DNA from: Lepeophtheirus salmonis
Taxonomy: Eukaryota > Arthropoda > Copepoda > Siphonostomatoida > Caligidae
Assembly (NCBI RefSeq): GCF_016086655.4
Contig: NC_052137.2
Coordinates: 6,572,001 to 6,636,000 of the forward strand
DNA length: 64,000 nt
Reading direction: 5' to 3'
Made by a program: the position numbers and the translations under genes. The notes beneath the pieces are model-generated. The model did no database searches. It saw only the letters and a program-made list of their open reading frames with translations, and was not told the DNA's origin. Positions 1 to 34,565 of this stretch are shown here, in pieces; positions within the stretch are counted from its first letter, which is position 1; each line of letters opens with the position of its first letter.

Positions 1-254
1 TAACCTCCATTCAACTTCGTTGCAGAGGTATTTAAATGTTTAATCATTGATCATATTATTGACATATGTGCTATGGCTCGGTCATAATCTTTAAACGTAA
101 ATATTTGACAAACTTTCAGATTCAAATCCGAAACCAAAATTAGACTTATAATTGTCTCGAATTTTATGAGCATTGTAACCAAATTTCGGAGCCAAGGAGT
201 AAAGTTACATTTTTACTGATTACTGATGCCAAAACAATGATTGATCCATTGTTA

Positions 255-420
255 TTACTATTGTAAAATAATTATTAGTTATTATTCGAAATATAATTAT
301 TAGTTATTATTCGAAATATAATTGTTAGTAGTTATTCCAAATATAATTGTTAGTTATTATTTGAAATATAATTATTAGTTATTATTTGCAATATAATTAT
401 TGTTATAATAACATTTGAAA
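255..420. repeat. Tandem array of ~26 bp AT-rich unit
   Basis: About five diverged copies of a unit close to AATATAATTATTAGTTATTA follow one another, differing by substitutions such as CGAAAT/TGAAAT/TGCAAT. No coding frame is supported. It is a local minisatellite. Confidence 0.75.
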
Positions 421-3400
421 AGAGACTGTTGGATATACAAGAGTAGTCATTGACACGCCCTAAAACGTAAAAACGTGACAGAATCGCAAATATTAAACAC
501 CAAGAGGAAGCCAAATTTCTGTGTAAAAATTCAAATTACTCAGTGGCATCATTTTCTTTTGATTTAAGCTTTAGTTCGAGCTGTCCAGCGATCCTTGTGC
601 ATTGTATCTCCAAACAAGTCGGGTCGGACGTTCAACAGTTAAGGTTTTCAAGATCTGGATTATCCATGGGATCTTTTTTAAGATCCGTAAAAGCTTTGAG
701 TAGCTGAAGGACTGTAGTTTATTTATTATGTAGCCGAGTTTTTTAGATCCTGATCCAATACCCTGCCTATCTTTATTAACTAAAAATTATTTTTCTCAAA
801 GTGGAGTGTAGATTATATTTGTATTGTGAGACAAATTATTCTCAATTATATTTGAATTGTGTCTGTCCATATTTAGGACCGCAGTTTACATTTGTATTGT
901 TAGACGAATTATTCACCATTTCTATCAGCGTTGTGTATGTCCTTACTTAGGACCATGGTCCACTTCAGTCCCACTTGTCGGCCCTTAAAAAAAAGTAAAA
1001 TCGATCTCTCGTGACGTCATTGAGGATGTTTCCCCTTTTTTAATATTCCGTTATTAGATGGAATAAATTATATAACTTTGTAACAATATAAATTGTTTGT
1101 ATTATATTGTATTATGATGAAAAAAAGAATATTTTTTTGCAAGATATTTGTATTAATCTTAATACAAATCTAATAAATATTATTTGGATTCATAAATCAT
1201 TGATATTTTTATTAAAAATTACACGGACCAAAAGCTAAGTACCGGTCCCAAGAACCAACAGTCCTCAGGAGCGTTCCTAAGACTGGATTGGACTGAATAA
1301 ATAAGGACAAAAAAAAAAAAACACAGCAATGTCTTACTCATATTTTGGGTGTGTCGGAAGCTGAACTTAAAGTAGCCAAATTGTTTGTCACAGAAATAAT
1401 AAAATAATCAGAAATGGATATATTTTATTTGAAAAGGCCATTTGGGGGTCAATATACGTCTCTGATATCAAATAAAGACTCTAAACTATAGCTAATATTC
1501 TTGGCTTTTTTATGCATTCATTATTTTCAATTTCCATCAGGAAATTATTCAGATTTCCTTTTGCGTGTGGGCCGTAAATTACTCTCAAATTAGCCTAAAT
1601 TGATTGTCACAATAAAAGAAAGATAAATTGACAAATTGAATTCAAAAGGTCGTGTCAGGTCTAATATAAAGCTCAAAAATGAAATAAAAGTTCTGAACCA
1701 TACTTAATATTACTGGTTATTTGATCTAATCCCAGAAATTTGTTATACTAGGCCTGTAATTGACTCGAATATGTGAATGAAGTATTGGACTGTATGTAGA
1801 TATACATATATGCAGTGAAAATAAAATCGAGATTTTCTCTACTTCTTGACTTATGTCCAAGATTGTTCATAAGTTGATACGCCACATATTTTTTTACAAG
1901 AATAGCTCTTTATCTGTTGAATATATATAAAACCTTTTGAAATTTAACATCTTGATGATTAAAAAAAAATGTAAAAAAAGAATCATTCAATTGTAAAGAT
2001 AAGAAAATACTTGAGAAATTAACACTCCTTCATAAAATAAATTTATGGTTTAGACTCAATCAAACAAGGAAAATGAACAAGGAAAATTAATACCATATAA
2101 ACACTTATACTATCCAGGTTTTACGATCATATATTTGAATGCACCTTTGTCTTCTAGAATTTTAAATGAATTGACTGTTTCTTTTAACGTTGCTACCTAC
2201 ATTGCAGAAACTTATGGGTTTTGTTTGACAAGGTATAATATCTCATGTTTTCTGTTGTCTTACAACTTTGTAGTTCTTTTTTCATTTTCCAATGAGTATT
2301 TAATTGTATTTGATTTGTTTTCTGTTTTATTCGTGAAAAAATTAATAAGAGATACAGAGATTAAGATGGATATTTTTAATATATGTGTTGTATCACATTT
2401 GTAAATATTTTTCGTACTCTCCAAAAAATTTAAACATCAAGTTTCTATAATATTTTCATTTTTAACAAGGCTTAAATTTGATCCCTGACAAAAAAGTTAA
2501 CTCTAATAATTTTCAAAAAAGTCATTTCCCTTGTCAAATTTGACATTAATAAAAAAAAACATGCTGTCAAAAATCCCAACACCACCTTCCATCACCCAAA
2601 ATCCCCTAATGACGTAATTAATATATAGTTTGTCCTCCCCACTTCCAGCGATGGCGCACTCTAGTCTATACAAGCTATAGCCCCTCATTCTCAAAAGCTC
2701 AATTGCGTTATAGGGTCGAGCCCTTAACAAATAAACTTGTATACGAATGGATTATGTTGACATCCTAATATACTGTTATTAATAGAATTGAAATATGTCA
2801 TCTTAATCCAGGTAAATAAACTTTTATATTTCTTTGATTCGCTCATCATCAGATGAGAAATCTCTCTAGTAGCAACGGTAATGATTGTAATAAGCTCAGG
2901 GATGTCAACCCGTGACATTGCGGCCCGCTTAATGTTAGAATGCAGACCACTATTTTTTCTCACTTACAGTCGTATTTTTTTAGGAAAAGAAGAAGCTATG
3001 AGAAGGTGAGAAACGATCTTAAGGCAAAACCCTATTCCTTACCTTGTAAATAAATAGAGTGGAGTTACTCCTATATCAGAGTTGTAATAGATATGATCTG
3101 CCACCATGCAAAAAAAAATGTTCTGTAGGAGTTTAGCGTAGTTGTCATGACGTGTTATTAAATTAGTTGGAAGCAGCTACGAGATTTAGGAAATAAACAC
3201 AAAAATCCTGCTCCGTATCTAGCAAGGATAAAGACAGGAATTATCCCAATGTGGATCTTTCAATTCTACTCTTGGTTAGTCTATCAAGGATATACACTTA
3301 TAATTACCCCCAAACAATTCAAACATTGTCTTTTACGCCCTAATGACTACTTTTATACTCAGTTGAATAAAATAATAATAAGAGCTTTGGAAAATACATG

Positions 3401-3980
3401 ACAAAGTTCATATTGCAAACACAAAAAGTATTACACTCGTTCCATGTCATATTTTTTTAATTGATATTTCCAAGTCTTTTTGTAGTTGTTTTATGATAGA
3501 AGTCACTGCAACATTCAATGTCGTGTATATATTATATATATGTAAGTTTGACTATTCCGTCATTTAATAACATACTCTTCCCAGATAGACGCAGTTTTTA
3601 AATTCGTTATAATGCAGTACGATATACTTTACATACAAACATTAAGGACATTCAATCAATAGTCGTAAGTATTTTTCAAGACCTACATTTAAAACTTGGC
3701 CCTTGATTTCTTCTGAATATACGTATCGGGGGTTCCATAAGTATTTCGTCACTTTTCAATTGGGCGTGAACAAAGTAAAAAAATATAGATTATCTGCAAG
3801 GTGGTGACTGTCTGTAGCTTGTTGCTTAAAAAAGGCGAATGCTCAGAAGAATTATATAGCGCCTCTACCGGGTCAACTATGATTATTTACCCCTTTTAAC
3901 AGATAAATTATTAAAGTCCATGAGAGGACTATGGGTGAATTAGGAAACAAGTTTATTAACTATTAATTGGAACCCAAAGA
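421..3980. other. Gene-free upstream region
   Basis: No exon with recognisable protein similarity or a convincing splice pair was found here. The open frames are short, AT-rich and low-complexity. About 620-1290 has GTCC/GGAC-rich stretches that resemble the repeat family at 56.2-58.7 kb. The rest looks like non-coding intergenic DNA. Confidence 0.5.
620..1290. repeat. Diverged member of the GTCC/GGAC-rich repeat family
   Basis: The stretch around 925-985 (TGTCCTTACTTAGGACC, then a CTTCAGTCC block) matches in order the stretch at about 56180-56225 (GTCAGTCCTTATTTAAGACT, then TTCAGTCC). More TCCTAAGACTGGATTGGACT-type sequence occurs near 1270. This suggests an old copy of the element family described at 57874-58413 and 55215-56775. 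Boundaries are not defined. Confidence 0.4.
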
Positions 3981-3984
3981 ACAT

Positions 3985-4770
3985 GTTTTAGTCAATATAT
4001 CCGCCCTCAGAATTGATGGTGAGCTCCAAGCAGTGGCAGAAACTTCTGCGACCCCTTTGGATGTACTCAGGCCTCATGGAGGCCCAGGCTTCTTTAACAG
4101 AGGTCTTCAGACGTAGGTACTGTTGTGACGTCTCCTTGATGAAAGTGTCTAGGGAGTTTAGGTCTAGGCTCTGCAGTGGCCACGAGTCCTTTTTTCAGAA
4201 GTGCATGTTGGGCTGCAGCTACTTTTGGGTTTTCTTGGCGTTGTGTGGCAGGTGCTTCATCTTGTGAGAATTGCCAACGATGGAATGGATCAGTAGGAAA
4301 ACTTTCGTCACCGTAGTTTTGACGTTTCAGGCTGTATTCTAAAGGGAACCACACTGGATTCATGGCCTTCCCATTGGATACAACCAGGCCAAACATCATC
4401 ACTGAAGCAGGGTGCTTGGTGTTGGAGACATATCAGTGCTACTCTTCTTGATCCCCAAATGGCACTACTGGATCATTCTGCTTGTTGAAGGCAAGGTCAA
4501 TAATAAAGTTCTTCTCATCAGAAAAGATCCCAATGAGTCAACAGGTTCCTCTTGAGGTGGAATACACTGCAGATACTTTCCTTCTGCCTTTTTTAAAACA
4601 CTGGATACCACTGATGGGGCTTGTTAATCTTCCTGGCCATATCAGTAATTAAGGAATTCAGCATTTTCTTGAAGGCCGGCCTTAGGTGGTTGACAGACAC
4701 AGAGGGTTTTCTGCCTGCTCCTGGAGTGTCTCAAGTGATCTTTAATTATAAAAACAAATAAAAGTTGAGC
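3985..4770 (-). pseudogene. Dead mariner-type transposase (antisense)
   Basis: Read on the minus strand, frames shift repeatedly, but the pieces run in transposase order. They are a short N-terminal stretch (about 4700-4770), FSDEKNF (about 4520), TKHPASVMMFGLVVSNGK (about 4380-4430), then a C-terminal block containing VKEAWASMRPEYIQRG and ending SEGGYID before a stop near 3990. These are conserved in mariner/Tc1 DDD/DDE transposases. Several stops and frameshifts make it non-functional. Terminal inverted repeats were not identified. Confidence 0.8.
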
Positions 4771-4858
4771 AGTTTCGGACACAATTTCAAGTTTAGAAAT
4801 AGGTTCGCTCAGCCTCGAGTTATAAGAGTTAACAGAAGTATCTTTATTTCCATGCAAC

Positions 4859-5455
4859 TAGAGATGTAACGATTATTTGGAATCGAAGAATCGGGTGTTT
4901 TTTCTGGAATCGGGATCGGCAACGTTGAAAAAATGTTTAATTTACGATTTTGTAACAATTATTATTATTTAAGCTCTTCATTACTGTTCTAAGATATGAT
5001 AAAAACACCCCCAAAAAAAAAAAAAAAAAAAAAAAAAAAATAAAGGAATTTTTGCTTTTGACTTGAAAATTTTTCTTCCAAAAAAATTAATTTCTGTTAA
5101 TCACTTTTTTTTTTTATTCTTCTTTAAAAAATTCAATATTTGATTTTTTCTTTTTTCAAAACTTTTTTATTATAAACTTAATTTTTGAAATAGAAAAAAA
5201 AAGTATTATTTTTGTGAACAGTTGTAGATTTTTGATATTCTTTTTCCAAAAAATCTAATTTTTTGTGAACAGCCATTGGTTTTTTTACAAAAAAAAAAAT
5301 CTCAAAAACAAAGTTTGATAGCAAAATAGTATTTTTTAACTATTTTTTTAAATATTAAAGAATCGGCATGGGTGATTTTTGCGATAATGGCATCGGAACT
5401 GGCAAAGGGATTTTTTTTTTAACATCCTCCCATCACTACGTGCAACCCACTGAAT
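4859..5455. repeat. AT-rich MITE-like repeat
   Basis: The left edge reads TAGAGATGTAACGATTAT and the right edge, inverted, TAGTGATGGGAGGATGTT, so the ends are weakly inverted. The interior carries a poly-A run of about 30 (near 5010-5040) and A/T homopolymers. AATCGGGAT-like sequence near the left end reappears as AATCGGCATGGG near the right end. It is probably a degenerate non-autonomous element. The assignment is an inference. Confidence 0.35.
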
Positions 5456-5672
5456 ATGTAATTGTCCTTTGTTCAGCCTTCTTAATTGTTTTGGCGTAGA
5501 TATTATCATAATTGTGCAGATGTAATTGAAAAGAAAGCTAATGGACATGAATGATGATATAATAGATGATTGTGTAGACACTAATGTTAAATGATACTTA
5601 AGTACTGATATGCCTAGAGGTCTATTGCATTTGTTCATATACAACATAATGACAAATATATACATGTATACT

Positions 5673-6220
5673 TATTAGTGTTGAGACTCGGTCCAAACCT
5701 GAATATTCTCCCCTTTTGTGTCTTAAGTGTTTTTTTCTATACTGATTTGAACCGATATTTCTATTAGGACTGTGATCTAAGACAGTAAACCAAAAATGTA
5801 TTTGTTTCCGATTTGAGGCCCTAAAAGTATTTTTGCGTGTTACTAGAAAATTTAATATTTGAAAAAAAATTCCAAAAATTTAATATTTCAAATTTAATTT
5901 AATTTATGAATCTTTTTTTCTACAAATTTAAATTTCTGTAAATAGCGATGAACTTTTGAAAATTTTCACCAAAATTTTGATAAATGAATTTTTTTCCTAA
6001 AAATTTTATTTTTTTAATTTAACCACAAAATATGTTTGTTTGTGATTGATTGTTGAATTTTTGTTGTGGATTTTTAAAATTTTCCCCAAAATTTGAAATT
6101 TTTTTATAAGAAATTTAATTTTTCAAATTTTTATACAAAACATTTTTATTTTTGAGAAAGAAAAAATCCCAAAAATTAAGGCCCTTCCAAAATATAATCA
6201 TGCACACACCCCTTACAATT
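5673..6220. repeat. End of TAGTGTTG family plus AT-rich low-complexity tract
   Basis: TTAGTGTTGAGACTCGGTCC at 5674 is the inverted match of the right end of the element at 58413. It is followed by GAACCGATATTT and CTAGTAAAC remnants, then about 350 bp of AAATTTAATATTTC-like low-complexity DNA. A right end is not clear. Confidence 0.45.
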
Positions 6221-6454
6221 TTTTTCGTCTAGTAAACAAATGTTTTCTGTTTCCATATTTAGACCTATTTTTACAGTCTTTATATATAGGGATTATACCT
6301 TTAGGATGTCCCTAAAAAGTACCTTTTTGATACTTTCCTTCCCTGTCTGGTTTTGTCCAAAAATTGATATCCCCCTCTGATTTGACGTCTTTAATTTTTA
6401 GAGCCCCCCTTGTATTTGTAAAAAAATGTATTGGTGACCTATAAGATCACTGAT

Positions 6455-6570
6455 CAGGGGGCGTCTGCAGGATTATATATATATATAATTTTTTTGTAGG
6501 GGGGGTCTTGGAATTGGAACTTTTTTGAAAAGGTTCCAAAATTAAAATTTTGCCTCCGCTGCATAATGTT
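6455..6570. repeat. Truncated hAT-like MITE (left end)
   Basis: CAGGGGGCGTCTGCAGG at 6455 followed by ATTATATATAT matches the left terminal repeat shared by the copies at 28664, 32189, 33091 and 52205. Only the left terminus and a short AT-rich interior are recognisable here. Confidence 0.6.
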
Positions 6571-7076
6571 GTTTTAGAAAAGAAATCCATATAAAAATAA
6601 TTTACTCTCCATTTTACCATAAAACTTTTTTACCAACCGAATAAATTTCCTACTATAAAACCAAAAAATCCTTCGTTTGTTAGGGAATAACCGTCTTCCA
6701 GCTCCCTTTCCTTTCGTACACCCATACTGATAAACTTCATATTGGGAAAGTTTTGCTGATCAGTTCTCATTGGAGTTGACTCCAAAATATATTATACCCA
6801 TTCTTCCCCCTCATCCCAAATAAATCTTTAAATCGGCAGCCCCTCGTCAACTGATCGTCATAAATGTATGACCCTCTACACCGATTTGTAGTATCATTAA
6901 GTTCCTTAGTATAAATATAATATAAAACTCCGGGAAAATTACGTATTGATACATTTGAAACAAACATTATATTTTAAGCTTAAACTAAAAACTCTATATA
7001 AAAAGCAGGATATAAAAGGTAGAATAATTAAAAAACATAACATGTCAAGCCTTTCCTAAAATTCTTTATAATTATG

Positions 7077-7349
7077 TTAAAAACTCTTCCCTTGTAGGAA
7101 GCCATTGAGAGAAGTTATTTGATTTTTTCTGGTAATGTGAACCATGTATATTCTCCGATGTTTGGAACTTTTAGTCCTGAAGGTACAAATCTTGTGGATT
7201 ATAGCTCTCATTTCTTCAACTATCATAGGTTTGTACGACGTCATCCTGATTATAATAAGGACTTTTGAGTTTAACAATGCAAAGTGAATTACTTTGATTT
7301 CCGAGGTAGCTCCTTTTTTCCTTCGTAAAAGTTCAAAAAGAACAACCAC
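7077..7349 (-). other. Open frame of unknown status, 90 codons
   Basis: A minus-strand frame of 90 codons, with a basic, moderately mixed composition (a KKGATSEIK segment, then RAIIHKICTFRTKSSKHRR). I recognise no domain and no splice partners. It is more plausible than the homopolymer-rich frames nearby, but chance or transposon origin cannot be excluded, so it is recorded only as a candidate. Confidence 0.15.
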
Positions 7350-7679
7350 TTTATGAAATTATTCTTCATCACCCACCAAACCTTTTATTTTTAATTATTC
7401 AAATTGCTTTAGAATGGTCAAATACTGACAATCTACAAGGGATTGGATTGGGTTGTTGAATATCCAACCAAAATTTTGAGATGGTCTCGAGATAAAAAAT
7501 ATAATTAGCGAAAATCTGCAATTGAAATGCAATTTCAATTTGTTATTTATTCCTCTCAACGTTGATTTGATTCTGTTTTCTTCCTGTTTTCAAGGATAAT
7601 CAATCGTCTTCTATTTAAATCACAAAGTATTTCCGCCTCAACTTTAAAATTAAGAAATTGCATTTTCAAATGATATGGG

Positions 7680-8035
7680 CATGGCATAATATAGAGACCA
7701 AATACTGGACCAATTTTTGGGTCTCAATACCTAGATAGACCAATTCCTTTTGGTCTCAATCTATGAAGCGATTTATTTCAGTCTCAATCAATACAACATT
7801 TTTTGTCAACATCACAATATAAATCTATTTTTTTGTTTCAATATATATACTTATTTTTCAGTCTATATAAATAAACTGATTTTTTCAGTCTCAATAAATA
7901 GACCAATTTTTGCGGTCTTTCTAAATAGAGTAACATATTTAATTTACATTTATTCAAACCCTTTTTTCGGCCTTAATACATATTTAAATCCCTTTTTTCG
8001 GTGTCAATATACATACATATATGTAAATCAATCAT
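7680..8035. repeat. Diverged minisatellite, ~27 bp unit (GTCTCAATAAATAGACCAAT)
   Basis: Successive units begin (G)GTCTCAAT and continue with an ATAGACCAATTTTT-like stretch. Starts are seen near 7720, 7751, 7778, 7860, 7888 and 7915, decaying toward 8000. In reverse complement the unit resembles the GAGACCGAAAAAATTGGTCTA units at 58190-58325. Open frames across it are by-products of the repeat. Confidence 0.65.
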
Positions 8036-8576
8036 TTTTACAATTTTTTTAAAATATAAGTTTATCTATCTTATAAATATATTTGATTAAATATTAAGTC
8101 CTTTGGCGTCAATAATGCGTTTTAGGCTGCATAGTGACGAACATAATTTAATAAAATAGTTATCCGTTCGTTGAGAACATTCAAATTTAGTGGACTTTTA
8201 GCCCACATATTCAATATTCAAAAATTTAAAGTCAGACGAGGACGGAAGTTATTAGTTTTTTTGTACAAATATTTATGGGTGATTTTAGTAGTATAGACAT
8301 CATCAAGATCCACTCTTCCCAAAAATATTTTGTTTTATTATGTGTATAAATTGACTGGGATACAAACTTTTGCATTGGCGTGTTGCATGCCTGATATCTT
8401 ATTGATAATTTGGTTTGACATCTACAAAAACCATTTAGATAATTGAAAACAACGCAGTTCAATCACAGTTGGATACTTATTTTTTACGAAACTTGGATAG
8501 TGATTCTTCATAATTCTTTAAAATTTTAAAAAAATCCCATATTTAAATTTGCAACCGGTATAACATTTCAAGCAAT

Positions 8577-8750
8577 TAGTTAGGTTGGCGGTCGCCATTC
8601 ATTTTTTGTTTTCCATTCACCTTAAGGGTGCCAAGCTACCAGTAGATAGTCTGGGGATCCTCTCCAACACAACCACTACGTACGTACGTACGCGCACGCT
8701 GATTGAGGATGTGTGGGAGACGGAGAAGTGTGAAGGGAATCTCCTTTGTA
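8577..8750 (+). other. Possible 5' noncoding exon/promoter region of the GRAMD2 gene
   Basis: This is a more balanced-composition stretch in AT-rich surroundings. It includes an alternating ACGTACGTACGTACG run (about 8680), followed by GAATCTCCTTT and a splice-donor-like GTATGT at about 8750. It lies about 225 bp before the acceptor at 8976 of the first coding exon. A leader exon spliced to that acceptor is plausible, but unproven without transcript data. Confidence 0.3.
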
Positions 8751-9040
8751 TGTTAAAAAAGTTAACGTATGTCAATAATATACTTATATCCAAGATTATT
8801 AAATATTTTAATTGTTTTAAAACTTTAAATGTTAATTATATTTTAATAATAAATAAATTTCAACCATTTTTGTGCACATGCTATATTTATAATTGGTTAT
8901 AATATACCACATGTATACCCTCGATTCAGCAAAGTAGCAAATTATAATTTTGGATCATACTTTTTTTTTCTTATAGGTGCCAATGTGGGGGACTCGTCAT
9001 ACACCCAAATCCTAATAGTATATCCCACTCCAATTCTTCA

Positions 9041-30272
<21,232 letters not shown>

Positions 30273-32188
30273 TGAAATGGATTCCTTTGATACGTGTATT
30301 AAAGCAAGATTGTCGAAGAATTTTCAAACTTGTTTGTCAAATATTACTACAAATTTATTATGTCTAAATCCATGGAACCCTAGATATCTGGACTAGCGAC
30401 GGTGTTTTTCCTTTTTTTCCCATATGAGTTAAAAGAAAATGATGTGTAGAATAATAAGTGAGAGTCAAATAAGAATTGAATATATTGTGTTTCACATATT
30501 AAAATGTCAAACTACACTTTTCAACCAAGATCGGTCTTACTCACAATTTATTTTCTTTTTTTACAAATTTTATTCTAAACAAATTGAATTGCTAAAATTT
30601 TAAACAAAAGACACATTACACAGATATCGTCAAATATGTTTATTTCTAAAGAATTTTAAGTAGAAACGTATCTAAATAAAAATTATACACCAAGAGAGTT
30701 GATATAAGAAGATGGATTTATGACTCAAGTGGGACAAAAATGACGTCCATAGATTTCCATGTATCTAGAATTCCATGTATTATCCAACCAGCGTTTGGTT
30801 CATTTTTGTCGCTTTCATTAGATACTCATATAATTCACGAACTTATTATTATGTAGAATAATTCCCCATTGATAATTAATTAATTACCAAGCAGTGAAGT
30901 ATGTTGTTGTAGTATTAATTTATATATTAATTATAACTAATATCAAAGCCAAATAAGTCCCGTTTATAAAAAGAGACCCTTTATAAAAATAGGTAGATGA
31001 TTGTTCTATATATAAAAAAACCACACTGATAGAAATTGAGTCAGATACCAAAGGTTTTAATTTTAACAGAGAATTGACGAATTAGAAGCCTTTCTCTTTT
31101 TTATTTAGCAGGTAAATATTAATCATAATTTATTTCATTTTTATTCATCCTGTATCTGAGTTGATAACTATCAGCTCAGCCCTAACATTAGTCCAGGCAA
31201 TCTTTTATACCAGTGAAGACAAAAAAAAATTATATCTTTTTATACTCAAACATAAAAAAAATGTTGGCTTTTTATCTCATCCTTCAAAAAAAAAAATATA
31301 TATATATATACTTAATCAATGGATAGCTTCCCTCCCAGACCCCCTCTTCATTCCTCAGCCCGAAAAGTGAAGTTCAACACCTTTTTCTAAAGGCCTAGTA
31401 GCTAAACGTGATTTGATATTCTACAAAAAAATACATATATTATTTGATTATTTTAATTTTAAATAAGATTTGTCGACCAAATTTGTTTTGCCTTTGGATT
31501 AAAAAGTTGTGCCCTCGATGGCTTTAAAGCTAAAGGCCATTAAAATGACCTTTATAAAGTAAAATGTCTGATTTTGTAGCCTACAGAGTGTTTTATTTTT
31601 GCAAAATAATGATTTATATTCCATCCACGTGATTTACGTCTACTTTTTGGCTTGAAGGATCCATATGAAGGACAAATATATATTAGACATAGCTTGTAGA
31701 CTTTTTTCAGATTTAAAAAATATTCTATTTAATTTTTTATCCTTTTTATTATCGGTGAAAATGCTGCGTAAGTAAAAAAAAAAAAATAGAAAAAGGGGCT
31801 TTTTCTTTAAAATTATAATAAATTCATCCTTTTTGATGACACTGATCAAAATAATAGTTCATTCAAAAGTAAAGACATAAATTCATTGCTGTTATAAAAA
31901 GAGCTTTTTAGAAAATATTATTTTGAAGTCTTGGATGCTAAAAAATATGAGGGTTTATTGAGAGTTACATATGTGGCCCCTCAAGAAAAAACAAGCTTTG
32001 TATTACCATTTATGCATTCCACAAATTGCACTTAACGTAGTCAAAATTGATATATACAATAAATCATCTGCAATTGATATACTTTATTTCATCTTAAGTA
32101 TCTTAAATCATTCCAGAAATTTGAATACAATACTTATAATTGAGTCACATAGCTATGTCTATTAAATATTGACAAAATATAGACCACA

Positions 32189-32517
32189 CAAGGGCGTCCG
32201 CAGGATTATATATATTTCAATCCATAGTTATTCAAAAAAATTGAAATATATATTATTTATTGGAAAAAAATTGAAAAATTAAATTTTAAATTTTTATTAA
32301 AAAAATTAAAAAATCAATAGCTAATTACGGAAAATTAAATTTTTTGTAAAAAAAATGATAAATAAAATTCTAAATATTAAATTTTTTTGGAAAAAAAATT
32401 CAAAAATTAAATTTTCAATATTAGACTTTTTGCTCTGCTGCAAAACTTGCAGTAAATGCAAAAAATCCTTAATTTGGGAGGGGGGACTACAACCCCTTCC
32501 AGCCCCCCTGCGGACGC
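32189..32517. mobile_element. hAT-like MITE copy, both ends present
   Basis: Left end CAAGGGCGTCCGCAGG; right end CCCTGCGGACGC. The interior is AAATTAAATTTT low-complexity DNA, with GGACTACAACCCCTTCCAGC just inside the right end, the same order as the copies at 28664 and 52205. Confidence 0.75.
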
Positions 32518-33090
32518 ACGACAAATATTTACAGCATGTCCCAGTGGGTGTTCGATAGCTTTGAAAAATAAATAAATTCATAAGGGCTTGGGGTTTTATG
32601 AAGGAAAAATTGCACATAGTCAAAATTAAGTGAAGTTGAAAAAATATAGTAGATTTAATTAAGACAAAAAGTATATTCTTCATTCATTATAAATTAAGAT
32701 TATTTTTATGCTGACGTACCACATATAGTCTGTAGATTACAAAATAAAGGTCTTTTTCACATTTCCCCTGGGTAAACAAAATCTTACCATCTCAATCCAA
32801 ATGTCAAAAGTTTGTTGACTTGAATCTAATTAGATTTCTTTTATAATTTTCAAACAAGTATCCTTCTAAAATATTTTAAACAATTAATTTATTAAAGAGA
32901 GTTGTTTGATTAACTGCATTCATTCAACTTTTGTGCGTGATACAAAAACGGAAATAATCAATAACTCTTTATATCAAAGAATACGAAATTGCTGTATGAC
33001 CATGTGATATAAAAGTCAAATTTAGCAAAAGCCAAATGAATTCATAGTTAAATTATTGTTATTTTGTCTAAAAAAGTTGAGCTTCTTCTT

Positions 33091-33561
33091 CAAGGGCGTC
33101 CGCAGGGAGTGGACTGGAGGGGCTGTAGTCCCTTCACATCTCCGAATTTTCAAAAAATGTATTTGTCATTTTTTTTTCCAAAAAAATTAATATTTGTATT
33201 TTAATTTTTTTCAAACAGCTGTTTTTTTTTCCAAAACATTTATAATTTGAATTTTTTATTCAAGTTAATTGATATAAAAAAATTCTTTTTTTTAACAGCT
33301 GTGGATTTTCTAATTTTTTGTCGATTTTTTTTTTTTTTTTTTGTGAATAGCAATAGCTTTTTGAAATTTTTTTTCTAAAAAATTTAATATCTGCATTTTT
33401 TTTCAAGAAAATTAACATTTGAATTTTTTTTTGAATACTTCTGGATATATTAATTTTTTTGAAAAAATTTAATATACAAAACTTTATTTTTGAAGTTTCA
33501 TTTTTTTTTTTTTTTAACCAAGCCCCTCCCCTGCCTATTTATAATCCTGCGGACGTCCTTG
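33091..33561. mobile_element. hAT-like MITE copy with 16 bp inverted ends
   Basis: This is the best-preserved copy. Left end is CAAGGGCGTCCGCAGG and right end CCTGCGGACGTCCTTG, 15 of 16 bases inverted. Just inside the left end is the GGACTGGAGGGGCTGTAGTC block, so the interior is inverted relative to 32189-32517. The rest is poly-T/AAATTT low-complexity. A clear 8 bp target duplication is not visible. Confidence 0.8.
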
Positions 33562-34014
33562 TTCTTAGAACATACTACGTATTTATTCTTTTCATAGATA
33601 ATGTTGATTTAATTCGTCAGTCCGTTTATTTATTTATATTACATATTTCCTAAAGAGTCTCCATTAAATTGCCTATTATTTATTTAGTAATCCAATTACA
33701 TTAATAGAGACCTAGCCCCCCTTCTCCTATTTCTCTTTATTCCCAAGTCGTGTCCCTTACTCCCAAGTCCCTACGATAACATTATATTTATAATCCCCTT
33801 TTATCTGTGATACATAAAAAGAGTGTTAAAATACTTTTATTTATTTAATGTTTATGGTTGTATTTAATTTGAAACTACTACTACTCACTTAGGATATTTA
33901 TCATCGTATTTAGAGTTATGTACAGGTGTAACAATGAATATTTGAATAAATCCCTTGTAAATCATGAATTCTTCTTATTTACTTTATAATGATTGGTGGA
34001 GGAGTGTAAAATAT

Positions 34015-34120
34015 GTTCTGTCACAATTGGGCAAACACATTTTGGACGAAGGACAATTGGCCAAACGAACAATTCTCCGAAGGACCATTTGACAAACGGA
34101 CATTTGGCCGAAAAAGAATC
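34015..34120. repeat. Short GGACAATTGGCCAAAC-type satellite
   Basis: About five variants of a ~20 bp word follow each other: CACAATTGGGCAAACACATT, GGACAATTGGCCAAACGAAC, GGACCATTTGACAAACGGAC and ATTTGGCCGAAAAAG. The open frame (TIGQTNNSPKDHLTNGHLAE) is a repeat artefact. Confidence 0.65.
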
Positions 34121-34329
34121 ATATATTGATTACAAACTATGTTTACCCGGTGTTGTTCGGGTCAAGGAGGGAGCGGGAAATCACATTGACAATGGTCAAT
34201 ATTATTTCTTCTTAATGGTTAGAGCCCATTAAGTGCGGGCGAGCATTATAATTAATTATAAAAATCCAGTGTGGAATGGGCATGTTAAAAAAAATAAACT
34301 GAAAATTAGCATTGTAACCCTGACGATTT

Positions 34330-34565
34330 GAATATATATTTTGGAGGATAGAAAGAATAATGTTCATGACGTTTCATTAGATCAGCTACAATCAGCTCTG
34401 ACAAGGTAAGAAGGAGAAAAGGGTATAAACAAGGACATTTGCTGGAATTAATCCGATTTCGATCCCCAATTCTACTCTCAGTCCAAAAAGGACTTACAAT
34501 TATAACTCCGCAACAAATCCTCAGGGGTACGTCTTTTATTTGCAGACACGAATATTCAATCAAGT
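34330..34565 (-). repeat. Dispersed repeat, inverted copy
   Basis: In reverse complement it reads GAGTTATAATTGTAAGTCCT, GTAGAATTGGGGATCGA, CAAATGTCCTTGTTTATA and AGCTGATCTAATGAAACGTC, matching 27715-27880 block for block. Length of the shared unit is about 180-230 bp. Confidence 0.6.

Noticed and set aside
32321..32683. 120-codon minus-strand frame
   Set aside because: It traverses the AAATTT interior and right end of a MITE (translated as repeated FFQKNLIF). It is a by-product of the repeat.
33993..34232. Plus-strand frame with THFGRRTIGQTNNSPKDHL
   Set aside because: Each residue block is one unit of a ~20 bp satellite, so no gene is supported.
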